A DNA stretch of 64,000 nucleotides from JANQPA01 sp964628385 (GCA_964628385.1 CAZVOD010000004.1:1-64000); one strand, 5' to 3'; shown: positions 36,912 to 46,822, counted from the stretch's first letter. The notes: generated by a model not told the origin, from the sequence alone. Translations and numbers: made by a program.

Positions 36912-38015
36912 TTAAGTATCCATTAATTTTATGAATTCATCAAAGAGGTACCAGGCATCGTGCGGTCCTGGGCTGGCTTCCGGATGATACTGAACCGAAA
37001 ATGCTCTTTTATCCTTTATTTTGATACCTTCTATGGATTCGTCATTCAGGTTGATATGGGTAATTTGTATATGCTCAGGTTTGTCCAATATGGTAGCGGC
37101 ATCTACGCCAAAGCCATGATTCTGGCTAGTAATCTCACATTTTCCAGACACTACGTTTCTGACGGGATGATTGATCCCTCTATGACCATGATGCATTTTG
37201 AAGGTTGGGATATCTATGGCTAGTGCCAGGAGCTGGTGCCCGAGGCAGATGCCAAACAGTGGCATATCAACATCCAAGAACTTCCTGGTGAGCGTTACGG
37301 CATAATCCATGGCGGCGGGGTCTCCGGGGCCATTGGACAAGAATACACCATTGGGCTGCCATTCCATGATCTCCTCATAATTGGTTTTGGCAGGAAAAAC
37401 TTTCAAATAACATCCTCTGGCTGCCAGGCAGCGCAGTATATTTTGCTTCACTCCGTAATCAATAACAGCTACCTTGTACCCGGCAGATTCTTCACCGATG
37501 TAGTAAGGCGCTTTCGTACTAACTTGCGAAGCCAACTCCAGGCCATCCATCGAAGGCACTTCTGCCAGCTGTTTTTTCAATTCTTTCACATCAAGCACTT
37601 CACTTGAGATGATGGCATTCATCGCCCCCTTGTCTCTGATATGCTTCACTATTGCGCGAGTATCCACATCGTATATGGCAACGAGACCCTCCTTTTCGAA
37701 ATAATCCTGAATAGAAGCATCTGCCTGCTTACGAGAATATTGATTGGTGAAATTTTTACAAATAAGACCCGAAATTTTGATACTGTCGGATTCTGTATCT
37801 GTATCCTTGGTACCATAATTACCAATGTGCGCATTCGTGGCTACCAGGATTTGGCCAAAATAAGAAGGATCAGTAAAGATTTCCTGATAACCAGTCATTC
37901 CTGTGTTGAAGCAAATTTCGCCAACGGTCGTACCGGTCTTTCCGGCTGCTGTTCCGTGGAATACGGTGCCATCTTCTAATAAAAGGACAGCTTCTTTTCT
38001 ATTTTTTTCGCTCAT
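36912..38015 (-). CDS. carA: Carbamoyl-phosphate synthase small subunit
   Basis: A 367-residue glutaminase subunit that supplies ammonia for arginine and pyrimidine synthesis. The N-terminal domain has LLLEDGTVFHGTAAG, CFNTGMTGYQEIFTDPSY and YDVDTRAIVKHIRDKGAMN. The class I amidotransferase domain has FLSNGPGDPAAMDYAV, the nucleophile Cys in FGICLGHQLLALA, and the His-Glu pair in VQYHPEASPGP. carB is not in the window. Downstream of rplQ beyond a terminator; no sign of a pyrimidine-responsive leader could be confirmed. Confidence 0.97.
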   Translation of the reverse strand: MSEKNRKEAVLLLEDGTVFHGTAAGKTGTTVGEICFNTGMTGYQEIFTDPSYFGQILVATNAHIGNYGTKDTDTESDSIKISGLICKNFTNQYSRKQADASIQDYFEKEGLVAIYDVDTRAIVKHIRDKGAMNAIISSEVLDVKELKKQLAEVPSMDGLELASQVSTKAPYYIGEESAGYKVAVIDYGVKQNILRCLAARGCYLKVFPAKTNYEEIMEWQPNGVFLSNGPGDPAAMDYAVTLTRKFLDVDMPLFGICLGHQLLALAIDIPTFKMHHGHRGINHPVRNVVSGKCEITSQNHGFGVDAATILDKPEHIQITHINLNDESIEGIKIKDKRAFSVQYHPEASPGPHDAWYLFDEFIKLMDT

Positions 38016-38140
38016 CTTTTGGTTTACCTATATAAAAAACTTAATCAGGAGGAGGACCGAAGCCAGCCTCCGCTGTAGCTTTCTAAACGAGTTTATTTCT
38101 ACAAATATAAGAAGATGTACAGGTAATACAACATCACAAA

Positions 38141-38172
38141 AAAATTCCCGACCATAAGAGAATGATCGGGAA
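38141..38172 (-). terminator. Terminator after rplQ
   Basis: TTCCCGACCAT (38145-38155) pairs with ATGATCGGGAA (38162-38172), 11 bp with one mismatch and a 6-base loop. On the minus strand the arm is followed by a run of seven T. This marks the end of the ribosomal supercluster and separates it from carA. Confidence 0.85.
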
Positions 38173-38199
38173 CTTTTATTGTTATCGCGAGGCCAAAGC

Positions 38200-38766
38200 T
38201 TAATCTTCTTTTTTGTCTTCTGCTTCAGCACTATCTTCAGCATCTGGTTCTGTTGTTATAGCCTCTTCTTCATCAGCTTCTTCCACTGTTGTTTCCTCTG
38301 TATTTTGAGCAGTATCATTGGATTTTTTACCGGCTCCACCACCGCGACGACGGCGGCGTGTCTTTTTCTTACCTTCTTCTTCTGAAGAATCCGGGGTGGA
38401 ATAAACATCATTGTAGTCAACAAACTCAATCATGGCCATTTCGGCGGCATCGCCACGGCGAAACCCTGTTTTGATCACTCTAACATAACCTCCGGGACGA
38501 TCGCCCACCTTTCCGGCTATATTGACAAAAAGTTCTTTTACAGCATCTTTATTTTGAAGATAGCTGAAAACGACCCTTTGAGAATGCGTTGTATTACTTT
38601 TGCTCTTCGTAACGAGCGGTTCAATAAATTGCCTAAGTGCTTTAGCTTTGGCAAGTGTTGTAACAATTCTTTTGTGCGTTATCAGAGAAATAGCCAAATT
38701 TCGCAGTAACGCTTTACGGTGAGCGGACTTTCGCTTTAAGTGATTAAACTTCTTACTGTGTCTCAT
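38200..38766 (-). CDS. rplQ: 50S ribosomal protein L17 with extended C-terminus
   Basis: A 188-residue L17. The first 120 residues are the normal domain ([38 protein letters not shown]). About 60 further residues form a low-complexity tail, first basic ([18 protein letters not shown]) then acidic ([20 protein letters not shown]), which is not part of L17 in Escherichia coli. Such tails occur in several Bacteroidota. It is the last gene of the alpha segment, 74 bases after rpoA. Confidence 0.97.
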   Translation of the reverse strand: MRHSKKFNHLKRKSAHRKALLRNLAISLITHKRIVTTLAKAKALRQFIEPLVTKSKSNTTHSQRVVFSYLQNKDAVKELFVNIAGKVGDRPGGYVRVIKTGFRRGDAAEMAMIEFVDYNDVYSTPDSSEEEGKKKTRRRRRGGGAGKKSNDTAQNTEETTVEEADEEEAITTEPDAEDSAEAEDKKED

Positions 38767-38840
38767 GATGAGTAAGTTTTAACTTCGTGACACGAACTGA
38801 TTATTACAGTTGGTTATCACAATGATTATTACATAGAAAA

Positions 38841-39839
38841 TTATTCTTCGTCCAATTTATACTTGGAAAGATCCATACCAAAAGTAAGACCTTTTTCCTG
38901 AAGCAATTCCTCTATTTCCACCAATGATTTCTTACCGAAGTTTCTAAACTTCAATAGCTCGTGGGTGTCATATTTGACCATTTCAGCCAATGTGTTGATC
39001 TTAGCTGCTTTGAGGCAATTGTAGGCTCTCACAGAGAGGTCTAAATCTTCGAGAGATGTTTTTAGCAGCTTACGCATATGCAAGATATGCTCGTCCACTA
39101 TATTATCTTCTCTGCTGGATGCATCATCAAAGGTGATATTCTCATCCGTAATGAGCATCAGATGCTGTATCAAGATACGAGAAGCGTCTTTAATGGCCTC
39201 TTCTGGGTGAATAGTTCCATCCGTTTTCACCTCAATAGATAACTTTTCGTAGTCAGTACGTTGACCTACACGCGTATTTTCCACTTTGTAGGCTACATTT
39301 TTTATCGGTGTATAGATGGCATCAACCGGAATAACTCCGATTGGCGCATCTTTGGGTAAATTTTCATCGGCAGGCACATACCCCCGACCTTTAGTAACAG
39401 TAAGTTCGATTTCCAGGTTAACGAATGGCTCCATCGTACAAATAAGTAACTCCGGATTCATGATGCGGAATACGTTAGTGTGCTCTTCGATGTCACCTGC
39501 GAGGAATTGTTCTTTACCATTTATGGTAAGATAAATTTTCTCGTTATTGATTTCATCATCGCTGATTACCTGTTTGAGGCGTACCTGCTTGAGGTTAAGA
39601 ATAATCTCTACCACATCTTCCACAACCCCGCGAATGGTAGCAAACTCGTGCTCCACACCGGCGATACGGATAGCAGAAATGGCAAAACCTTCAAGTGATG
39701 ACAAAAGGACGCGACGAAGGGAGTTTCCAATCGTTTGTCCGAAACCTGGTTCTAGTGGTTTGAATTCAAAAAGCCCTTTAAAATCATCTGCCTTCTGCAT
39801 TACGATCTTATCAGGCTTCTGGAAGTTGAGAATGCTCAT
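38841..39839 (-). CDS. rpoA: RNA polymerase subunit alpha
   Basis: A 332-residue alpha subunit. The N-terminal assembly domain has [20 protein letters not shown] and [18 protein letters not shown]. The C-terminal DNA-binding domain begins near residue 255 ([20 protein letters not shown]) and has the usual [19 protein letters not shown]. It is preceded by 290 bases of non-coding, dyad-rich DNA after rpsD, unusual in an otherwise dense cluster. Confidence 0.98.
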   Translation of the reverse strand: MSILNFQKPDKIVMQKADDFKGLFEFKPLEPGFGQTIGNSLRRVLLSSLEGFAISAIRIAGVEHEFATIRGVVEDVVEIILNLKQVRLKQVISDDEINNEKIYLTINGKEQFLAGDIEEHTNVFRIMNPELLICTMEPFVNLEIELTVTKGRGYVPADENLPKDAPIGVIPVDAIYTPIKNVAYKVENTRVGQRTDYEKLSIEVKTDGTIHPEEAIKDASRILIQHLMLITDENITFDDASSREDNIVDEHILHMRKLLKTSLEDLDLSVRAYNCLKAAKINTLAEMVKYDTHELLKFRNFGKKSLVEIEELLQEKGLTFGMDLSKYKLDEE

Positions 39840-40129
39840 AAGCTTATTTCAACGTTGATTATTAAGTAGGTAATTCAATTGAATATACCGGAAGCAATAG
39901 ATTTTTGAGAAAAAGCGCTTTTTCTCATTGGTGGCCTTTTGTAGGCCTATATATCGAGGTATTAAATCCTTTCTCGAAGCTGAATTTCTCTACAAACAAT
40001 TTTTTTTGACTATCTCTAGCTCTCTTGCTCGCGGATTTTTTATTAATTCAAAATAAATTTGGGAAAAAATTTTAATACCATGGTAAAAACTACACCAGTT
40101 CAATAATAGTTGAATTGGTGTAATAGAAT
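39840..40129 (-). promoter_or_regulatory. Structured rpsD-rpoA intergenic leader
   Basis: This 290-base gap holds the rpsD terminator (40091-40122), a perfect 22-base palindrome at 39906-39927 (core AAAAAGCGCTTTTT) and a small GGCC/GGCC hairpin at 39933-39947. No ORF is supported. It probably carries an rpoA promoter or an RNA control element; I found no consensus promoter in it. Confidence 0.5.
40091..40122 (-). terminator. Terminator after rpsD
   Basis: TACACCAGTTCAA (40091-40103) pairs with TTGAATTGGTGTA (40110-40122), 13 bp with one G-U and a 6-base loop. On the minus strand it is followed by GTTTTTACC. It begins 8 bases past the rpsD stop and should reduce read-through into rpoA. Confidence 0.8.
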
Positions 40130-40741
40130 TTATTTAGAGTATAATTCGACGATTAGCTGCTCGTTGATCTTCTCAGGAATCTGCTCTCTCTCTGGCCAGC
40201 CGATGAATATACCTTCTAGCTTATCTGGATTAAACTCTAGCCAGGAATATTTTTTAACGTCTGATCTAGTAGTAATGGAATCTTTAATGACATCCATACT
40301 TTTTGATTTACCTCTTACCGTTACAACATCGCCAGGACGCATTTGGAAAGAAGGTACATTAGTAACGGTACCATTTACTACAATATGACGATGTGTTACC
40401 AGTTGTCTGGCCGCTCTTCTCGTTGGCGCTAAGCCCATGCGGAATACCGTATTATCCAGACGGGCTTCCAGGAACTGTAATAAGTTTTCCCCCGTAACTC
40501 CCTTCTTGGCAGAAGCTTTTTCAAATAGCGTACGAAACTGACGCTCCAATATTCCATAAGTGTACTTCGCTTTCTGCTTTTCCATCAATTGCAAGGCATA
40601 ATCAGACTTCTGCTTTCTCCTTCTGGTATTACCGTGTTGTCCGGGAGGATACTTTCTTTTTTCAAAACTTTTGTCAAAACCATAGATGCTTTCCCCGAAA
40701 GACCTCGATTTTTTTGTTTTTGGACCTCTATATCTAGCCAT
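40130..40741 (-). CDS. rpsD: 30S ribosomal protein S4
   Basis: A 203-residue S4, a primary 16S-binding assembly protein. It starts [20 protein letters not shown] and has the S4 RNA-binding domain ([30 protein letters not shown]). The zinc cysteines of some S4 proteins are absent. In E. coli S4 represses the alpha operon by binding its leader; here a structured leader lies just downstream, before rpoA. Confidence 0.98.
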   Translation of the reverse strand: MARYRGPKTKKSRSFGESIYGFDKSFEKRKYPPGQHGNTRRRKQKSDYALQLMEKQKAKYTYGILERQFRTLFEKASAKKGVTGENLLQFLEARLDNTVFRMGLAPTRRAARQLVTHRHIVVNGTVTNVPSFQMRPGDVVTVRGKSKSMDVIKDSITTRSDVKKYSWLEFNPDKLEGIFIGWPEREQIPEKINEQLIVELYSK

Positions 40742-40788
40742 ATTGGTAACTAAGAATTTTACTACTAAATGAATGCGTTTGTTTGGGC

Positions 40789-41175
40789 TTAGACACGTCT
40801 GCGCTTTGGTGGCCTACAACCATTATGAGGTACTGGAGTAACATCCTTAATTCTCATAACTTTTATGCCAGACACGTCAATGGCACGAATAGCTGCTTCT
40901 CTACCAGAACCAGGGCCTTTCACGAAAACTTCAGCAGTTCTCATTCCCGCTTCGTGGGCAATCCTGGCAGCTTCTGCTACTGCGACCTGAGCTGCATAGG
41001 GCGTATTTTTCTTCGACCCGCGAAACCCTGCTTTACCGGCTGAAGACCAAGAAATAACTTGACCGGCCTTGTTGGTAAGCGAAACAATAATATTGTTGAA
41101 AGAAGCCTGAATGAAAACCAACCCTTCAGAGTCGACCTTTACTTTACGCTTCTTAACTTTTTTTGATTTTGCCAT
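40789..41175 (-). CDS. rpsK: 30S ribosomal protein S11
   Basis: A 128-residue S11 of the platform, near the mRNA exit. [40 protein letters not shown] and the C-terminal [15 protein letters not shown] are conserved. The gene lies 40 bases after rpsM and 47 before rpsD. Confidence 0.98.
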   Translation of the reverse strand: MAKSKKVKKRKVKVDSEGLVFIQASFNNIIVSLTNKAGQVISWSSAGKAGFRGSKKNTPYAAQVAVAEAARIAHEAGMRTAEVFVKGPGSGREAAIRAIDVSGIKVMRIKDVTPVPHNGCRPPKRRRV

Positions 41176-41215
41176 TTTCTATAGATTGATCTTTTAACAA
41201 GATGACATTAACGAA

Positions 41216-41584
41216 TTATTTCTTCTTATTTGCAACAGTCTTCTTCTTACCCTTACGAGTACGAGCATTAGTTTGTGTACGCTGCCCTCTCAAAGGTAAG
41301 CTCTTACGATGCCTCAGACCTCTATAACAAGCAATATCCATCAATCGCTTGATATTTTCTTTCGTTTCAGAGCGCAACTCTCCTTCTACTGTATACTCTT
41401 CAGTAATGATGTAGGAAATTTCCTTAATGTTGGCATCAGTCCAGTCTTCTACTTTCGTACTATGATCAATTCCGGCCTGATCTAGGATTGCAGCGGCTCT
41501 GGTTTTTCCAATACCGAATATATACGTAAGACTGATAATGCCACGTTTGTTTCTTGGTAGATCTATACCTGCTATTCTTGCCAT
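41216..41584 (-). CDS. rpsM: 30S ribosomal protein S13
   Basis: A 122-residue S13 of the subunit head. The opening [20 protein letters not shown] and the C-terminal [20 protein letters not shown] are the family marks; the lysine-rich tail reaches toward the P-site tRNA. Short spacing to rpmJ and rpsK indicates co-transcription. Confidence 0.98.
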   Translation of the reverse strand: MARIAGIDLPRNKRGIISLTYIFGIGKTRAAAILDQAGIDHSTKVEDWTDANIKEISYIITEEYTVEGELRSETKENIKRLMDIACYRGLRHRKSLPLRGQRTQTNARTRKGKKKTVANKKK

Positions 41585-41611
41585 CTTGAAAATTATTATA
41601 ACCAGCCCAAA

Positions 41612-41728
41612 TTAGCCTTGACGCTGTTTGAACTTAGGATTCTTTTTATTAATGATATAAATTTTTCCTTTTCTTCTAACGATCTTACAATCAGCAGAAC
41701 GCTTTTTAACGGATGTTCTAACCTTCAT
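41612..41728 (-). CDS. rpmJ: 50S ribosomal protein L36 (zinc-free type)
   Basis: A 38-residue ORF ([20 protein letters not shown] then [18 protein letters not shown]) between infA and rpsM, its usual place. Of the four zinc ligands of classic L36 (three Cys and one His) only one Cys remains, so this is the C-minus form. Confidence 0.95.
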   Translation of the reverse strand: MKVRTSVKKRSADCKIVRRKGKIYIINKKNPKFKQRQG

Positions 41729-41744
41729 GACAACTATTTTTAGT

Positions 41745-41963
41745 TTATTTGTAGCGATAGGTTATTCTACCTCTTGAAAGATCGTATGGAGACATTTCCA
41801 CGGCAACCTTATCGCCAGGTAATATTCTGATATAGTTCATTCTCATTTTTCCCGAAATGGTAGCAACAATTTGATGGTCGTTTTCTAAACGCACTCTAAA
41901 CATCGCGTTAGACAGTGCCTCTTCAATAATACCATCCTGCTTCAATAAGTTTTTCTTACTCAT
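41745..41963 (-). CDS. infA: Translation initiation factor IF-1
   Basis: A 72-residue OB-fold factor that blocks the A site during initiation. The ATG at 41963 gives [20 protein letters not shown], the normal length; a frame extension to 42026 is spurious because it would pass through the promoter. The [20 protein letters not shown] and [11 protein letters not shown] segments are conserved. A consensus promoter lies upstream, so infA-rpmJ-rpsM-rpsK-rpsD may be expressed partly on their own. Confidence 0.97.
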   Translation of the reverse strand: MSKKNLLKQDGIIEEALSNAMFRVRLENDHQIVATISGKMRMNYIRILPGDKVAVEMSPYDLSRGRITYRYK

Positions 41964-41981
41964 ATAAAATTTTTCGGTGTG

Positions 41982-42011
41982 CAAAGATAAATAAATTATT
42001 TGTTTTTCAAA
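41982..42011 (-). promoter_or_regulatory. Promoter for infA and the alpha segment
   Basis: On the minus strand TTTG (42011-42008) is followed after 18 bases by TATCTTTG (41989-41982), a perfect TAnnTTTG box. The expected transcription start is about 41975, giving a leader of about 12 bases to infA. Confidence 0.7.
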
Positions 42012-42067
42012 AGCTTTACACAACAAAAACGCCTAATACATCATCATTTTGCACAATCCGAATTATA

Positions 42068-42904
42068 CTAAGCAGAAAGGGTATCCACCAACTTATTGGA
42101 GACGGATCGTACATTCTGATTTTTTTCAATAGCCTGTTCAATTATCTTATGATCAGAAAGAATATCTGCCTGCCCTTTCCTCACGGCGATTGTGTGTTCG
42201 TAATGTGCAGAGGGCTTTTTGTCTTTAGAGATGATTGTCCAGCCATCTTTAGCTGTTCTTACCTCTCTTTTTCCCAGATTAACCATAGGCTCGATAGCGA
42301 TCACCAGTCCTTCTTTCAACTTAATACCTCTGCCACGGCGTCCATAGTTAGGAACGTCTGGCCCTTCGTGAAGTTCTCTACCTATACCATGCCCTACCAG
42401 TTCGCGAATAACACCGTATTTGTGCTCTTTTTCAACATACTGCTGAACTGCGTGACCAATGTCTCCTAAACGCTGGCCAGCTACTGCTGCATCAATAGCT
42501 TTATAAAGGCTAGTATTAGTGACTTCACACAGCTTCATCAGCTCCTCTGGTACTTCACCTAATGGAAAAGTGTAGGCTGAATCACCAAAAAAACCATTTA
42601 TTAGTACGCCACAATCTACAGAGACAATGTCGCCTTCTTCAAATATTCTTTCTTCAACTGGTATCCCGTGAACTACCTGCTCATTGGTAGATACACAAAG
42701 GGTAGCAGGAAAACCCCGATAGCCTTTAAACCCTGGAACAGCTCCATGATCAGCTATCAGTTGTTCTGCCTCTTTATCGATCTCTACGCTAGAAATTCCA
42801 GGACGTATAATAGAAGCTACGTGTGCCAGTGCTTTACATACCAGCAAACAACTCTCGCGTATTAATTCTATTTCTTCGTCAGTTTTATAATATACCGTTT
42901 TCAT
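42068..42904 (-). CDS. map: Methionine aminopeptidase, type I
   Basis: A 278-residue enzyme removing the initiator methionine. The five metal ligands are visible: Asp in VSVDCGVLI, Asp in GFFGDSAYTF, His in LVGHGIGRELHEGP, Glu in AIEPMVNLG and Glu in HYEHTIAV. About 25 residues follow the catalytic domain (KIIEQAIEKNQNVRSVSNKL), longer than the E. coli enzyme. The ATG at 42904 is used; the codon before it is GTG. It lies between a strong terminator after secY and infA. Confidence 0.96.
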   Translation of the reverse strand: MKTVYYKTDEEIELIRESCLLVCKALAHVASIIRPGISSVEIDKEAEQLIADHGAVPGFKGYRGFPATLCVSTNEQVVHGIPVEERIFEEGDIVSVDCGVLINGFFGDSAYTFPLGEVPEELMKLCEVTNTSLYKAIDAAVAGQRLGDIGHAVQQYVEKEHKYGVIRELVGHGIGRELHEGPDVPNYGRRGRGIKLKEGLVIAIEPMVNLGKREVRTAKDGWTIISKDKKPSAHYEHTIAVRKGQADILSDHKIIEQAIEKNQNVRSVSNKLVDTLSA

Positions 42905-42933
42905 CACTATACCTTCTGAACAAGTCTGTTAAA

Positions 42934-42974
42934 ATACAGATGAGCAATGTAGTAACTCCATTGCTCATCTGTAT
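42934..42974 (-). terminator. Strong terminator between secY and map
   Basis: ATACAGATGAGCAATG (42934-42949) and CATTGCTCATCTGTAT (42959-42974) form a perfect 16-bp stem with a 9-base loop. On the minus strand the T-rich end TATTTTAAC follows. It begins 56 bases after the secY stop and ends 30 bases before the map start, splitting the spc segment here. Confidence 0.85.
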
Positions 42975-43029
42975 ATGAATATAAATTTGTTTTGTACATC
43001 ATTGAGATGAGTAGTCTTCCACTGTCATC

Positions 43030-44406
43030 TTACATACCTGCACCGATCCCTTGCATACGGCTGGAATTGCGCCCTACAATCTTTCCGGACTTAACCAAAC
43101 CGTCGTACTTACGCATCAACAAGTAGCTTTCGATCTGCTGAAGCGTATCCAGAACTACGGCTACGAGAATCAACAAAGAAGTGCCACCAAAGAAAATGGC
43201 AAAGCCCGTGTTAATACCAAATGCTACTGCCACAGCAGGAAGTACAGCGATTAACCCAAGGAACATAGACCCAGGAAGGGTAATTCTTGAAGTAATAGCA
43301 TCGATAAAGTCAGCAGTTGGCTTACCAGGTTTGATACCGGGGATAAAAGCATTTTGGCGCTTAAGGTATTCGGCATACTGCTGCGGGTTGACTAACAGTG
43401 CTGTATACACGTAAGTGAACAAAACTACGAGCATAAAAGTAAAGATACTTGATGCCAGAGAGAAAGGATTAGTCAATACGGCTAAAATCGGGGAATTACC
43501 AGCGTTATTGCCAGCAGCAAACTGTGCTACCGTTGCAGGTAGAAACATTAGTGCCTGAGCAAAGATAATTGGCATTACACCAGCGGAATTTAACCGTAAA
43601 GGAATAAAATCTCTTTTCGTTTGAGCGGGCATACTGCCAGCAGTACGACCTACCATTCTACTCGCGTATTGTACCGGAATTTTTCTGACCGCCTGAACGA
43701 TAGCAATTGTTACCATTACAATCAAGAAGAAAAGTACTAGCTCTACCACAAAAAGTAGTAAACCACCACTATCGAGCTGAGAAGTAAATTCGAAGGCCAG
43801 TGCTCCCGGCAAGGTAGCAATGATACCTACGGTGATCAAAAGCGATACACCATTACCTATGCCCTTATCAGTAATTTTTTCACCCAACCACATGGCAAAG
43901 ATTGTTCCGGTGGACAGTAGAATGATACTTGACAACCAGAATATACCGTTAGGAATAGCCGCTGAAACTGCCCCCTGACTACTTATCAAGGTAAGGTATC
44001 CACCTCCCTGAACGAGTGTAATAGCTACAGTTAACAAGCGAGTAATCTGATTGAGTTTTCTACGACCTGACTCTCCTTCTTTTTGCTGCAAACGCTGGAA
44101 ATAAGGAACAGCGAATCCCAGAAGCTGGATAATGATAGAGGCAGTGATATAAGGCATAATACCCAACGCAAAAATAGATGCATTACTAAATGCACCTCCT
44201 GTAAAAACATTGATCAGACCTACCAAGTCAGTAGGAGCCCCCGAAGAGCCCTGGGCAGCACTTGCAAGTTGAGAAGGAACAACCCCTGGCAGTACAATGA
44301 AAGTACCTAAGCGGAAAACCATCAGTAACCCGATGGTAAACAAAATGCGCTTTCTAAGCTCGTCGATTTTCCAAATATTCTTAAGCGTGGTAATAAATTT
44401 CTTCAT
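43030..44406 (-). CDS. secY: Protein translocase subunit SecY
   Basis: A 458-residue channel subunit of the Sec translocon with ten predicted membrane helices. KRILFTIGLLMVFRLGTFIV is the first helix. The plug segment, the loop GLLLFVVELVLFFLIVMV, and the cytoplasmic loop RKIPVQYASRMVGR are as expected, with IPLRLNSAGVMPIIFAQALM as the signature. SecY lies 9 bases after rplO. A strong terminator follows. Confidence 0.98.
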   Translation of the reverse strand: MKKFITTLKNIWKIDELRKRILFTIGLLMVFRLGTFIVLPGVVPSQLASAAQGSSGAPTDLVGLINVFTGGAFSNASIFALGIMPYITASIIIQLLGFAVPYFQRLQQKEGESGRRKLNQITRLLTVAITLVQGGGYLTLISSQGAVSAAIPNGIFWLSSIILLSTGTIFAMWLGEKITDKGIGNGVSLLITVGIIATLPGALAFEFTSQLDSGGLLLFVVELVLFFLIVMVTIAIVQAVRKIPVQYASRMVGRTAGSMPAQTKRDFIPLRLNSAGVMPIIFAQALMFLPATVAQFAAGNNAGNSPILAVLTNPFSLASSIFTFMLVVLFTYVYTALLVNPQQYAEYLKRQNAFIPGIKPGKPTADFIDAITSRITLPGSMFLGLIAVLPAVAVAFGINTGFAIFFGGTSLLILVAVVLDTLQQIESYLLMRKYDGLVKSGKIVGRNSSRMQGIGAGM

Positions 44407-44415
44407 TGTACTAGA

Positions 44416-44862
44416 TTATACAAGGTTAACACTACCTCCCAGCTTCTCGATAGCTTCTTTTGCACTGTTCGAGCAAGCGTGAGCTGCTATTTCAATTTTT
44501 GTTTTTAACTCCCCAGTGCCAAGTACTTTGATCCTGGCGTTCTTTCTGACAATACGTTTTTCGGCCAGCCATTCCGGGCTGATCTTTTCGATATTGTATT
44601 TATCAACAATCTCCTGGATACGTTCCAAATTCATAGGAACGTAAGCCGTGCGATTAGGGTTTTTAAAACCTCTTTTCGGCAAACGCATCTGTAGAGGCAT
44701 TTGACCACCTTCAAAGTTACGCTTACGACTGTATCCTGAGCGAGACTGCGCTCCTTTATGACCACGAGTAGCCGTTCCACCTTTACCTGAACCCTGTCCT
44801 CTCGCAATTCTTTTTCCGTTCTTGGTAGACCCTGAAGCGGGCCTTAGTTTATGCAACTTCAT
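44416..44862 (-). CDS. rplO: 50S ribosomal protein L15
   Basis: A 148-residue L15. It starts MKLHKLRPASGSTKNGKRIA and has the Gly/Arg-rich GRGQGSGKGGTATRGHKGAQ-like stretch that threads into 23S rRNA, then a globular C-terminus (ARIKVLGTGELKTKIEIAAH). Normal length and position between rpmD and secY. Confidence 0.98.
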   Translation of the reverse strand: MKLHKLRPASGSTKNGKRIARGQGSGKGGTATRGHKGAQSRSGYSRKRNFEGGQMPLQMRLPKRGFKNPNRTAYVPMNLERIQEIVDKYNIEKISPEWLAEKRIVRKNARIKVLGTGELKTKIEIAAHACSNSAKEAIEKLGGSVNLV

Positions 44863-44920
44863 CGGAACTTTGTTTTAACAAATCTTGAATATAAAAAGTT
44901 GATGGCTACAAGTTCCATCA

Positions 44921-45103
44921 TTACTCTGCGTCTTCCACTTTGATCAGATGCGTAACTTTGGCTACCATCCCCTTAACTTGAGGAGTAGCTTCTTTGATAA
45001 CAACATCATTGACCTTACGTAAACCAAGGGCCTTTATTGTGTCCTTTTGTTTTTGTGTACGGTCGATAATACTCTTAACCTGAGTGATTTTTATTTTGGC
45101 CAT
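44921..45103 (-). CDS. rpmD: 50S ribosomal protein L30
   Basis: A 60-residue L30. The ATG at 45103 gives MAKIKITQVKSIIDRTQKQK, the standard start; the frame stays open 17 codons upstream but that extension is not conserved-looking. LGLRKVNDVVIKEATPQVKG is the family core. Confidence 0.96.
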   Translation of the reverse strand: MAKIKITQVKSIIDRTQKQKDTIKALGLRKVNDVVIKEATPQVKGMVAKVTHLIKVEDAE

Positions 45104-45158
45104 AATAGTATGGGTTATATTCCTTTTATTTTTTTCTTGCATCCAGATCTCCAACCAA

Positions 45159-45782
45159 TTAACCGTTAAAAAGCTTATCCATACTGATACCGCGATTTTT
45201 GGCGATCTCCATTGGGCTTCTTAGGTTGCTAAGTGCGTCAATAGTTGCTTTAACGACGTTGTGAGGATTTGAAGACCCCTGAGATTTGGCAAGTACGTTT
45301 TGTACACCCGCCATTTCTAAAACCGCACGCATTGCACCACCGGCAATTACACCAGTACCATCAGCTGCAGGCTTTATTAATACTTTCCCGGCGCCATACT
45401 TACCTTTTGCTTCGTGCGGGATTGTACCTTTGTGTATCGGTACTTTTATCAGACTCTTCTTAGCATCATCCACAGCTTTGGAGATAGATTCAGAAACATC
45501 ACGAGCCTTTCCTAGCCCATGACCAACAGTACCTTTACCATCACCTACCACCACTATGGCTGCAAAACTGAATGTACGCCCACCTTTAGTTACTTTTGCA
45601 ACACGATTAAGATTAACTAACTTTTCCTTCAATTCCGTTTCTGCTGCCTTCACCCTATCATTACCATCATTACCACGTCCTCCTCTACTATCGCGGTTTT
45701 TGTTATCGCGACTTTTGTTATCTCTGTTGCCACCACGGTTGTTACCGCCACGGGCATTATTGTTCGCACTTCTTTTAGCCAT
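45159..45782 (-). CDS. rpsE: 30S ribosomal protein S5 with RGG/NRD-rich N-terminus
   Basis: A 207-residue S5. The core ([20 protein letters not shown], then [19 protein letters not shown]) is normal. The first 45 residues are a low-complexity extension of Arg, Gly, Asn and Asp ([20 protein letters not shown]), absent from E. coli S5. S5 takes part in decoding accuracy; the extension may reach into solvent or RNA (inference). Confidence 0.97.
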   Translation of the reverse strand: MAKRSANNNARGGNNRGGNRDNKSRDNKNRDSRGGRGNDGNDRVKAAETELKEKLVNLNRVAKVTKGGRTFSFAAIVVVGDGKGTVGHGLGKARDVSESISKAVDDAKKSLIKVPIHKGTIPHEAKGKYGAGKVLIKPAADGTGVIAGGAMRAVLEMAGVQNVLAKSQGSSNPHNVVKATIDALSNLRSPMEIAKNRGISMDKLFNG

Positions 45783-45802
45783 AACTAATTGACATTATTT
45801 TT

Positions 45803-46156
45803 TTATAAATTAAGTCCGCCTTCTCTGGCTCCATCAGCTAAGGCCTTCACCCGGCCATGATACAGGTAACCACTTCTGTCGAAGACCACTTTGTTGATAT
45901 TTGCTGATAATGCTTTTTGAGCCAGTAGCTTACCTACCGCTTTGGACTGTTCCACTTTATTGACGTCTTTTGGAATACCTGCCTCTCTTGAATTGGCAGA
46001 CAAAAGCGTAACACCTTCTAAATCATTGATAACTTGGGCGTAAATTTCTTTATTGCTTCTGTAGACACTCAGGCGTGGTCTTTCCTTTGTGCCCGTAATT
46101 TTTTTGCGAATTCTATACTTGATCCGCTGTTTTTTAAACTCCTTTGAAAAAGCCAT
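45803..46156 (-). CDS. rplR: 50S ribosomal protein L18
   Basis: A 117-residue L18, a 5S rRNA-binding protein. [23 protein letters not shown] wording (here [20 protein letters not shown]) and the C-terminal [20 protein letters not shown] are the family marks. Normal spacing to rplF and rpsE. Confidence 0.98.
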   Translation of the reverse strand: MAFSKEFKKQRIKYRIRKKITGTKERPRLSVYRSNKEIYAQVINDLEGVTLLSANSREAGIPKDVNKVEQSKAVGKLLAQKALSANINKVVFDRSGYLYHGRVKALADGAREGGLNL

Positions 46157-46240
46157 TATTCTTATTTTTTGAACTTAGTGTAAGCCCGTATTACAAGGGG
46201 CAGACCCAAATTCCATTGAATTAAAGAGTTATGATAAATA

Positions 46241-46795
46241 TTATTTACCACCAGCCTTACCAGCCTTACGTCTGATTTGCTCGCCAACAAAACGTACACC
46301 TTTTCCTTTGTACGGTTCTGGTGCTCTGAATGCACGTATTTTGGCAGCAACCTGACCGATTAATTGCTTATCATGTGACTCAAGGCGCACTACAGGAGCT
46401 TTACTCTTTTCCGTCTTGATTTCTAACTTAACTTCTTTTGGTAGTACAAAGATAATAGGGTGAGAATAGCCTAAGGTCAGCTCTAATTTTTGCCCTGAAC
46501 TACTGGCACGATAACCTACTCCTACCAACTCAAGCTCCTTCACGTATCCTTCTGTAACACCTACGACCATATTTTGGATAAGTGCGCGGTACAAGCCGTG
46601 CATAGCTTTGTGGCGCTTCTGTTCTGTAGGCCTTTTCAAATTAAGCTCCCCGTCTTCTATAGCTAGTTCCAGGTCTGGACTAATCTGCTCCCTCAACTCT
46701 CCCTTGGGCCCTTTTACAGTTACCAGATTACCTTTGCTTACATCAATGGTTACTCCACTTGGAATGGTAACCGGCATCTTTCCTATACGAGACAT
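46241..46795 (-). CDS. rplF: 50S ribosomal protein L6
   Basis: A 184-residue L6 with its two repeated domains. It opens MSRIGKMPVTIPSGVTIDVS, with VGVGYRASSSGQKLELTLGY in the middle and the C-terminal signature PEPYKGKGVRFVGEQIRRK. Sits near the factor-binding centre of the large subunit. Confidence 0.98.
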   Translation of the reverse strand: MSRIGKMPVTIPSGVTIDVSKGNLVTVKGPKGELREQISPDLELAIEDGELNLKRPTEQKRHKAMHGLYRALIQNMVVGVTEGYVKELELVGVGYRASSSGQKLELTLGYSHPIIFVLPKEVKLEIKTEKSKAPVVRLESHDKQLIGQVAAKIRAFRAPEPYKGKGVRFVGEQIRRKAGKAGGK

Positions 46796-46822
46796 TTTGT
46801 ATCGATTTTCTTAAGTCAAAAA

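Noticed and set aside
41964..42026. Upstream extension of infA
   Set aside because: It would translate through the -7 and -33 promoter boxes; IF-1 begins at the internal ATG.
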